NCBI GenBank assembly: GCA_012511915.1
Contig: JAAZFB010000531.1
Span: forward strand, 1-6,662
DNA from: Clostridiaceae bacterium
GTDB taxonomy: Bacteria; Bacillota; Clostridia; Monoglobales; Firm-18
Direction of reading: 5' to 3'
Length of the DNA: 6,662 bases
Positions 1 to 5,304 of the stretch are shown in pieces; the first letter of the stretch is position 1; each line of letters begins with the position of its first letter. The position numbers were made by a program, and so were the translations under genes. Under the pieces are notes generated by a model. That model ran no database searches. It was not told the DNA's origin and was given only the letters and a program-made list of their open reading frames with translations.

Positions 1-774
1 GCCGATAAAATGGGTTTGGCACAATTGTATCAGCTAAGGGGCAGAGTAGGACGTTCTGACCGACTTGCCTATGCCTATTTGACGTATCGGCGCGGACGTG
101 TTTTATCTGAAGTTGCAGAAAAAAGGTTAAGAGCAATACGAGATTTTACCGAGTTTGGCAGCGGATTTAAAATTGCATTACGTGACCTTGAAATCCGTGG
201 CGCCGGCAACGTATTAGGTACTCATCAACTCGGACACATGGATGCGGTAGGTTACGATATGTATTGCAAACTATTATCAGAGGCTGTTTATAACCTGAAA
301 GGTAAAACCACCTTACCGGAAATCCAAACTATAATATCTTTGAATGTTAATGCATTTATTCCAAAGGATTATATTACCCAAGAAAATTTCCGGATAGAAA
401 TATATAAAAAAATCGCATCAGTTGAAAATGAGCAAGATTATTTAGATGTTTGCGATGAAATACAAGATAGATACGGCACCTTACCACAAACAATCATAAA
501 CTTGATAGATGTGTCATTGATTAGAAATTGTGCATCGTCTGTCGGGGTGGATGAGGTACGGCAAACAAAGACGGGTGTTGTTTTTGCATTATCGCCACTT
601 GTACCATACGATTTTGAGACTATTACGAAATTATTGAATAAATATCAAGGCAAGCTTTTGTTTTCGGCAGTTACAAAGCCTTATATTACGCTCAGAAATA
701 CAGGTGATAACTTGCTTGAAAATGTTAAGTCTTTATTACAGCAATACAAAGAATTGAAAAAAACGGATATTTAA
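1..774 (+). CDS. mfd: Transcription-repair coupling factor Mfd, C-terminal part (5' end outside window)
   Basis: Mfd is a cytoplasmic ATP-dependent DNA translocase. It removes RNA polymerase stalled at lesions and recruits the UvrABC excision machinery. The reading frame is open from base 1, so the ATG at 10 is internal. The 257 visible codons begin at the end of the helicase core: QLYQLRGRVGRS (residues 8-19 of the visible part) is superfamily 2 motif VI with its arginine fingers. The following segment, LEIRGAGNVLGTHQLGH and then VGYDMYCKLLSEAV, is typical of Mfd and RecG-like translocases. From about residue 100 the sequence LPEIQ, NAFIPKDYI, FRIEIYKKIAS and DEIQDRYGTLP matches the Mfd-specific C-terminal domain (D7), which distinguishes it from RecG. 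The frame ends in TAA. About three quarters of a normal Mfd of roughly 1,150-1,200 residues lies upstream. Identification is very secure. Confidence 0.97.
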   Translation, partial: ADKMGLAQLYQLRGRVGRSDRLAYAYLTYRRGRVLSEVAEKRLRAIRDFTEFGSGFKIALRDLEIRGAGNVLGTHQLGHMDAVGYDMYCKLLSEAVYNLKGKTTLPEIQTIISLNVNAFIPKDYITQENFRIEIYKKIASVENEQDYLDVCDEIQDRYGTLPQTIINLIDVSLIRNCASSVGVDEVRQTKTGVVFALSPLVPYDFETITKLLNKYQGKLLFSAVTKPYITLRNTGDNLLENVKSLLQQYKELKKTDI

Positions 775-782
775 TATATAAT
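754..782 (+). promoter_or_regulatory. Predicted sigma-A type promoter for the foldase-kinase unit
   Basis: TTGAAA at 754-759 (-35, five of six consensus bases) and TATAAT at 777-782 (-10, perfect) are separated by exactly 17 bases. The -35 lies inside the last codons of mfd and the -10 just after its stop. Transcription would start near 788-790, giving a leader of about 60 bases before the foldase ATG at 849. This suggests the foldase and kinase can be expressed independently of mfd. It is a pattern match only; in AT-rich DNA some such matches arise by chance, but spacing and position are ideal. Confidence 0.6.
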
Positions 783-834
783 GTATGGATTAGGAGTGTC
801 GAATAGTTGAATGACACATCCGCATATTATTGAT

Positions 835-841
835 TTGGAGG
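835..841 (+). promoter_or_regulatory. Ribosome binding site of the foldase gene
   Basis: TTGGAGG at 835-841 contains the GGAGG core and ends 7 bases before the ATG at 849. This spacing selects 849 as the start over the out-of-frame ATG at 845-847. Confidence 0.8.
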
Positions 842-848
842 TATATGA

Positions 849-1865
849 ATGTTGTATTTTAAAAAGATTATATCGATGCTAATGGTTTTTTTAATCATAT
901 TGGGTGCCACATCTTGCATATCGTCAAAAAACATAACAATTGCATCAGTTGATGGTGAAAAAATTACTAAAGAAGAATTCGTTTACTTTCTAACTTCTGT
1001 TAAGGCAACAATAGAAAACGAGCAGGGTTCGGATTTACCTGAGGATTTTTGGGAAACTGCCGAAATTGACGGACAAAGGGTTATAGAAACCGCAAAAGAA
1101 AAAGCTCTTGAAGAGGCAATAAAATCTGTACTTTCACGCAAAAAGGCAATTGAACAGGCGATAAAGATATCGTCTTCCCAACGACAAGACATTAATAACA
1201 GGATAGGTCAGATTGTTGCAAAATACGGCAATGAGGGTGTTGACGATTATTTAAAACAATTCGGATTAAACAGTAAACTCTACGAAAAAGTTTTGGAAGA
1301 CAGTTTTTATCGTCAGAACCTTATGGAGCAGTTGACTGCCGATGTTAGTGAGAATGATGCAATAGATTATTTTAATAACAAAATTGCAAGGGTAAAGCAC
1401 ATATTATTTATGACGGTGGATCAACAAACTAATCAGCCGCTTGAGGTTGCACAATTAGAACAGGTTAAAATAAAAGCGGAGGATATATTGGCAAAGGCAA
1501 AAGCCGGTCAAGATTTTGACAGTTTAGTTGCTGAATACTCAGAAGACCCGGGTTCGGCAACACAACCCGATGGATATTACTTGGGTAAGGGCTATGTCCT
1601 TGGTCAGCAAGGTGGTGCAATGGTTCCGTCTTTTGAAACCGCATCATTAGAGTTAAAGGTTGACGAGATAAGCGATTTGGTTGAAACAAATTACGGTTTC
1701 CACATTATAAAAAGATATGCAAATGATCAAACGGTTTACCAACAAAATTCTGAAGAAGTCCTTATATATGCAAGGAACAATCGTTTCGAGGAAATATTAG
1801 AAGGCTGGAGAAATGAAGCAAAGATAGAGAAAAATGAGAAGGAATATGGTAAAATAAATGGGTAG
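849..1865 (+). CDS. Lipoprotein peptidyl-prolyl cis-trans isomerase (PrsA/parvulin-type foldase)
   Basis: This is a predicted membrane-anchored foldase that would help exported proteins fold on the outer face of the cytoplasmic membrane by isomerising X-Pro bonds. Residues 1-22 form a lipoprotein signal peptide: two lysines, a hydrophobic run and A-T-S before Cys23, a slightly loose lipobox. Residues 30-175 are a helical SurA/PrsA-type N-terminal chaperone region. Residues about 181-290 are a rotamase (parvulin) domain: VKHIL with His184, FDSLVAEYSEDPGS, GYYLGKG, FETASLELKVDEIS and YGFHIIKRY with His285. The two histidines are the conserved parvulin pair. The length of 338 residues is normal for the family. 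It follows mfd, a common place for such a gene in Clostridia, and overlaps the kinase gene by 8 bases, so the two are probably one transcript. PrsA, SurA and PpiC share this architecture; the lipoprotein signal favours PrsA-like. Substrates cannot be told from sequence. Confidence 0.9.
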   Translation: MLYFKKIISMLMVFLIILGATSCISSKNITIASVDGEKITKEEFVYFLTSVKATIENEQGSDLPEDFWETAEIDGQRVIETAKEKALEEAIKSVLSRKKAIEQAIKISSSQRQDINNRIGQIVAKYGNEGVDDYLKQFGLNSKLYEKVLEDSFYRQNLMEQLTADVSENDAIDYFNNKIARVKHILFMTVDQQTNQPLEVAQLEQVKIKAEDILAKAKAGQDFDSLVAEYSEDPGSATQPDGYYLGKGYVLGQQGGAMVPSFETASLELKVDEISDLVETNYGFHIIKRYANDQTVYQQNSEEVLIYARNNRFEEILEGWRNEAKIEKNEKEYGKING

Positions 1866-2841
1866 GATAGAAAGTTGTCTCAAAGAGTATAAAAGCTGGT
1901 GTGAGAAACTTGGGATTCAGACAATATCGGACGTAAACAGAATAATTAAAGAAAATAAGACGAATTGGTTAATAAATATCAGCGAAATATGGCACGAGCA
2001 AAACATATCCGAAATTGCACGTGAAATTAAAGATAATGTGTCCAAAAAGAAGATAGTGCTGATTAGCGGCCCATCTTCTTCAGGTAAAACCACTTTTGCC
2101 AATAAGCTTCAATTGCACCTTGAAGTGTTGGGCATTAAGGCCGTTTCCATTTCGTTGGATAATTATTATAAGCAAGAAAAGGATATGCCAAGAAACAGTG
2201 AAGGCAAGCCGGATTATGAAGCACTCGAATCAATTGATTATTTTAGATTTAATGAGAATATAGAGCAGTTGATTAGCGGTAGGCAAGTTAACATTCCAAT
2301 ATACAGCTTTGAGGAGAAATTGACAACCCAAAAGTCTTTGCTACTTGAAAAAGACGAGGTAATTATCGTAGAGGGGATACATGGGCTTAATGACAAACTT
2401 ACGTTTAACATTCCGGCTGACAGCAAATACAAGGTTTATTGCTCAGCACTTACTGCCCTTTCTTATGATGACGGAACACGGATAAAGTCACGCACAAACA
2501 GGCTTATTAGACGTATTATAAGGGACTATTTCTTTAGAAATTCAAGCTACCAATTTACTCTCGAGCTGTGGCCGAATGTTGAGTCAGGTGCGCAGGAGAA
2601 TATTTTCCCCTTTACTGACAGCGCGGATGTGATTTTTAATTCATCTTTGCTATATGAGCTATCTGTTTACAAAAGCTATTTGAATAATATTTTCGCAAAG
2701 GTATCCAAGCAGGAAGCTAATTATGAGAAAATTTCCGAACTATTAGGGTTGGTTAACCACTTTGAATCTATCGATACTGATTTAACCCCTAAAACTTCTT
2801 TGCTTCGGGAATTCGTCGGCGGAAGTAACTATACTATTTAG
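1858..2841 (+). CDS. Uridine-kinase-like nucleoside kinase, short form lacking the N-terminal TGS/ThrRS-like region
   Basis: This is a cytoplasmic P-loop kinase of the uridine kinase/phosphoribulokinase family, expected to phosphorylate a nucleoside (probably uridine or cytidine) for salvage. Visible motifs are GPSSSGKTT (71-79, Walker A), SLDNYYK (99-105, substrate/acid region), VEGIHGL (171-177), RLIRRIIRDY (215-224, lid arginines) and LREFVGGS (316-323), the C-terminal signature I recall for the long clostridial 'nucleoside kinase' subfamily. Those proteins are about 550 residues, with a TGS domain and threonyl-tRNA-synthetase-like domain first. This one has 327 residues and begins in the linker (KEYKSWCEKLGIQTISDVNR). 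The ATG at 1858 is the only possible in-frame start because TAA lies directly before it. A weak AGAAGGA (1837-1843) sits 14 bases upstream, farther than ideal, so translation probably depends on coupling through the overlap with the foldase gene. The kinase fold is sure; the substrate is inferred. Confidence 0.86.
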   Translation: MGRIESCLKEYKSWCEKLGIQTISDVNRIIKENKTNWLINISEIWHEQNISEIAREIKDNVSKKKIVLISGPSSSGKTTFANKLQLHLEVLGIKAVSISLDNYYKQEKDMPRNSEGKPDYEALESIDYFRFNENIEQLISGRQVNIPIYSFEEKLTTQKSLLLEKDEVIIVEGIHGLNDKLTFNIPADSKYKVYCSALTALSYDDGTRIKSRTNRLIRRIIRDYFFRNSSYQFTLELWPNVESGAQENIFPFTDSADVIFNSSLLYELSVYKSYLNNIFAKVSKQEANYEKISELLGLVNHFESIDTDLTPKTSLLREFVGGSNYTI

Positions 2842-2855
2842 TATAAGATAAAGCA

Positions 2856-3767
2856 GTGGAACTTTTTTGTTATTCAAAACGTCAATATAACATAAAGATA
2901 GTTGAAAATAAAAAAGGAGGAAGAGTTGATAAGAAAAAAATTCTTTTACTACTGCTTTTGTTATGCTTTGTTTTTACGATGTTTATACAACTTGCGGTAG
3001 CTAGTTTAGATGAAGATGATGCTATTATCCTTTATGTAGACAGCAACACCGCGCTTGTAAATAGCAATAAAACACAGGTGGATAAGGACGTGCTCGTAAC
3101 CCCTGTTGTTGAGAATGGAAGAACATTGGTGCCTGTTCGGTTCATAGCTGAGAGCTTTAATATGGTTGTTGATTATAACGACCGGCTTGAGGTTGTTACA
3201 ATTACAGGCGGATCAAAAGATGTACGCTATACAATAGGCAGCAATATTATGTCCTCTGACGGCGTTGAAAGTCTAATCGATGCGGATAAACCTGACATTA
3301 TTGCCAAAACAATAAACGATAGAACGCTGATTCCGATTCGCAGTTTTGCACAGGCGATAGGCAAAGAAGTTTTTTATGACAGGGGTCTCATTATTATAAG
3401 TGATGATGCAGACTCATTAAATGGACAGCCTGATAAAGCTCTTATTGACAGCACGATTGAGATGGTCAATGTAGTACCTGTTGTGGGAAGTTCTGATAAC
3501 CTTGAAAAGCTATTACAGCAATACGGTTTGGGCAGGGATTTATACATATATGCAGACGGTGACAGCGTTAGAGGTATGGCGGCTGAAGCCGTTAACGATA
3601 TTGCTGTCCAAGCACCATCAGCCGGATCTTTTAACAAATCTAAGGCGGATGAAATATCATATGCGGACCATTCCGAGACTAATGTTCAGGTGACAGGTGT
3701 TGATGAGGCAGATATTGTAAAGACCGATGGAAATTATTTATATCCTGTAAGCGGTCAGAAAATCTGA
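2856..3767 (+). CDS. 5' part of the interrupted gene: signal peptide, stalk domain and start of propeller
   Basis: With GTG at 2856 as start this part has 303 residues. Residues 26-28 are lysines and 29-49 are strongly hydrophobic, ending AVAS: an export signal with likely cleavage near residue 50. A signal peptide beginning 25 residues in is unusual, and residues 19-23 (KKGGR) are a translated Shine-Dalgarno sequence, so GTG 2856 is a poor start. Residues about 57-172 carry two copies of the stalk-domain motif, ENGRTLVPVRFIAESF (86-101) and NDRTLIPIRSFAQAIG (144-159), each followed by a short beta region (VVDYNDRLEVVTI, EVFYDRGLIIISD). This is the Cu_amine_oxidN1-type domain of many clostridial surface proteins; it is not evidence of amine oxidase activity. 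Residues about 175-270 are a linker with NLEKLLQQYG and an Ala/Ser-rich stretch. TNVQVTGVDEADIVKTDG (275-292) begins the propeller. If translation stops at the TGA, the product is an exported stalk domain without a propeller. Confidence 0.7.
   Translation: MELFCYSKRQYNIKIVENKKGGRVDKKKILLLLLLLCFVFTMFIQLAVASLDEDDAIILYVDSNTALVNSNKTQVDKDVLVTPVVENGRTLVPVRFIAESFNMVVDYNDRLEVVTITGGSKDVRYTIGSNIMSSDGVESLIDADKPDIIAKTINDRTLIPIRSFAQAIGKEVFYDRGLIIISDDADSLNGQPDKALIDSTIEMVNVVPVVGSSDNLEKLLQQYGLGRDLYIYADGDSVRGMAAEAVNDIAVQAPSAGSFNKSKADEISYADHSETNVQVTGVDEADIVKTDGNYLYPVSGQKI
2915..2928 (+). promoter_or_regulatory. Strong ribosome binding site pointing to an out-of-frame TTG start
   Basis: GGAGG at 2916-2920, inside an A-rich AAAAAGGAGGAAG context, is the only good Shine-Dalgarno sequence before the propeller gene. 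With ideal spacing (5 bases) it leads to TTG at 2926-2928. That TTG frame reads M-I-R-K-K and then meets the A tract at 2934-2940. It continues for 24 codons to TAG at 2998-3000, unless reading moves by -1 into the signal-peptide frame. GTG at 2856 has no such site upstream. Confidence 0.6.
2934..2940 (+). other. A7 tract (A AAA AAA) at the junction of the TTG frame and the signal-peptide frame
   Basis: Seven consecutive A lie two codons after the TTG start. In the TTG phase they read A-AAA-AAA, a classic -1 slippery heptamer. A -1 shift of the ribosome, or one extra A in the RNA or DNA, would join M-I-R-K-K directly to the hydrophobic I-L-L-L signal peptide. The tract may be a natural one-base deletion, a homopolymer sequencing error, a length-variable switch or a real slippage site. 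The sequence alone cannot decide. Confidence 0.5.
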
Positions 3768-3794
3768 ATTACTAAAATAAACCCTGTTTCGCAG

Positions 3795-5237
3795 ATGAGC
3801 GTAACAAGTGTCATAAGCCGAATTGATGAGGAGTTTTATCCGAACGAGGTTTTTGTGGACGGTGACAAGCTTGTTGTGATAGCCCATGTTAATAGGTATA
3901 GCAAACCTTATGTTTACGATAGTGCAGATAAAGCAAAGATTGCACCTGTTTACCCCCGGTTTAGCAACGTTACTCAGTGTACAGTATATGATGTTTCCGA
4001 TAGGAAAAACCCTGTTTTAGAGCGGACTATTGAAGTCGAAGGCAACTATTTATCCTCTCGAAAAATTGGCAATACTGTGTACCTGGTTGCAAACAAATAT
4101 TTAAACAGATACATCCCTTCTGATGAAAGTCCGATAATTTATAAAGATAATCAAAGCGAATACCAAATAGGCTATGATAACATTCGGTACTTTCCTCGTT
4201 TTTCCGTCTCGAATTATTTGATTATATCATCAATCGATATTAATCAGCCGGATAATAAGGCCGTTGTGCAAACTCTTCTTGGCGGTGGTGAAAATATATA
4301 TGTTTCACACCAAAATATGTATGTTGCCGCATCGGAATACAGTGAGGATTATTTAAAAACGGGGATTTATAAATTCTCCTTGACGGATGGGAAAATAACA
4401 TATTTAAAAAAAGGCGAGGTTCCTGGTAGAATTCTAAATCAATTCTCTATGGACGAGAATAACGGATATTTTAGGATCGCAACAACATCTTATCAAACGC
4501 AAGAGCAAAATAATCTATTCATTTTAGACGAGACAATGACAATTTGCGGAAGCATTGATGAAATTGCACCCGGTGAAAGAATATATTCCGTTAGATTTAT
4601 TGGCAATAAGGGGTATATGGTTACTTTTAAACAAGTTGACCCTCTGTTTGTAATAGACCTTGCGGACCCGTATAACCCCCGAATACTTGGAAACTTGAAA
4701 ATTCCGGGCTACAGCGATTATATACATCCTGTTGACGAAAATCACTTGATTGGTTTTGGTAAGGATGCAACCGGTGAGGGCCTATACCAGGGGATGAAAA
4801 TGGCATTGTTTGATGTTTCTGACGTTGCAAATCCGGTACAGAAATTCCAAGAAATAATCGGGGATAGAGGTACGGAATCATCGCTACTGCAAAATCATAA
4901 GGCGCTATTGTTTTTGCCGGAGCTGAATATATTGGCATTCCCCGTTACCGTTCGGGAGGTTTTGGAAGAGGACTTATATAAAAGCGCATATGGTCAGCTT
5001 GCATTTAGTGGTGCATATATATACGACTTTAATACAAATAACGGCTTTTCACTTAAAGGTAAAATAAGCCATTTAGCCCATGATGATATGCTTAAGCTCG
5101 GTAACTATGTGCCGCAGGAAAAAGAAATAAAAAGAATTGTTTATGCCAACAACAGCCTTATAACTGTTTCAGACTCCATGGTTCAGGCGCATACATCAAA
5201 AGGCGTGGAATACCAAAACGGCATAGAAATAAAATAA
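3795..5237 (+). CDS. 3' part of the interrupted gene: C-terminal beta-propeller domain
   Basis: This is 480 residues counted from the first ATG after the TGA; the in-phase frame in fact continues back to the stop through ITKINPVSQ. It holds most of the propeller: YPNEVFVDGDKLVVI (residues 16-30), CTVYDVSDRKNP, NQFSMDENNGYFRIATT (from about 215), GERIYSVRF (from about 260), VDPLFVIDLADP (from about 281), HPVDENHLIGFG, and NSLITVSDSMV near the C-terminus. Repeated 'VxDxxDxxNP' turns mark successive blades. These match the family of secreted clostridial/archaeal proteins with a C-terminal propeller whose function is not established. There is no signal peptide and no membrane segment, and no ribosome binding site precedes the ATG, so as an independent product it would be poorly made and left in the cytoplasm. 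The domain is complete to its normal C-terminus, ending in TAA, and shows no further disruption. Confidence 0.72.
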   Translation: MSVTSVISRIDEEFYPNEVFVDGDKLVVIAHVNRYSKPYVYDSADKAKIAPVYPRFSNVTQCTVYDVSDRKNPVLERTIEVEGNYLSSRKIGNTVYLVANKYLNRYIPSDESPIIYKDNQSEYQIGYDNIRYFPRFSVSNYLIISSIDINQPDNKAVVQTLLGGGENIYVSHQNMYVAASEYSEDYLKTGIYKFSLTDGKITYLKKGEVPGRILNQFSMDENNGYFRIATTSYQTQEQNNLFILDETMTICGSIDEIAPGERIYSVRFIGNKGYMVTFKQVDPLFVIDLADPYNPRILGNLKIPGYSDYIHPVDENHLIGFGKDATGEGLYQGMKMALFDVSDVANPVQKFQEIIGDRGTESSLLQNHKALLFLPELNILAFPVTVREVLEEDLYKSAYGQLAFSGAYIYDFNTNNGFSLKGKISHLAHDDMLKLGNYVPQEKEIKRIVYANNSLITVSDSMVQAHTSKGVEYQNGIEIK

Positions 5238-5248
5238 TTAATTCATCA

Positions 5249-5287
5249 ATAATACCACTGCACCCAGAAATGGTGCAGTGGTATTAT
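5249..5287. terminator. Bidirectional terminator-like hairpin between convergent genes
   Basis: A perfect 16-bp inverted repeat has arms at 5249-5264 and 5272-5287 around a 7-base loop (CAGAAAT). It starts 11 bases after the propeller stop and ends 17 bases before the spoIVA stop. The inner arm (ACCACTGCACC) is GC-rich with AT-rich ends, so it could work on both strands. No long T run follows on either side, only T/A-rich sequence, so it is somewhat weak as a classical intrinsic terminator. Its place in a 67-base gap between convergent genes supports shared termination. Confidence 0.78.
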
Positions 5288-5304
5288 GATATTACTATCC
5301 ACTA

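Larger units (their letters stand above)
2856..5237 (+). pseudogene. Secreted stalk-domain plus beta-propeller protein gene, interrupted by an in-frame TGA
   Basis: The frames 2856-3767 and 3795-5237 lie in the same phase and are separated only by TGA at 3765-3767 and nine sense codons. Together they make one 793-codon frame coding for a signal peptide, a copper-amine-oxidase N-terminal-like stalk domain, a linker and a C-terminal beta-propeller of the type distantly related to WD40 (Beta_propel family). The stop falls inside the first propeller segment, just after TNVQVTGVDEADIVKTDG. This hallmark is normally followed without a break by the strand and the YPNEVFVDGDKLVVI segment, which here lies after the stop. 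The downstream half has no ribosome binding site before its first ATG (3795), so it is not an independent gene. No base is missing around the stop, so one substitution such as TGG to TGA would explain it. The protein sequence on both sides is well preserved, so the lesion is recent, a sequencing error, or read through. The start is also doubtful (see the A-tract entry). Confidence 0.8.

Noticed and set aside
781..810. Nine-codon open frame starting ATG TAT GGA between mfd and the foldase gene
   Set aside because: It overlaps the predicted -10 and start region, has no ribosome binding site, and is too short to support.
2867..2896. Possible promoter TTGTTA - 18 bases - CATAAA before the propeller gene
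   Set aside because: Both hexamers are weak matches in AT-rich DNA and a sporulation sigma-factor consensus is not met (the T expected after CATANNN is absent).
3795..3797. Independent gene start for the propeller half
   Set aside because: No Shine-Dalgarno precedes this ATG, the phase is continuous with the upstream half, and conserved propeller sequence begins before the TGA.
3765..3810. Selenocysteine insertion at the TGA
   Set aside because: A bacterial SECIS hairpin should start just after the UGA. The downstream bases are AT-rich and form only a 3-bp CTG/CAG stem, and the position is a propeller strand, not a redox site.
4627..4938. 103-codon open frame on the minus strand inside the propeller region
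   Set aside because: It lies opposite well-conserved propeller coding sequence and its translation shows no recognisable domain; it is a shadow frame.
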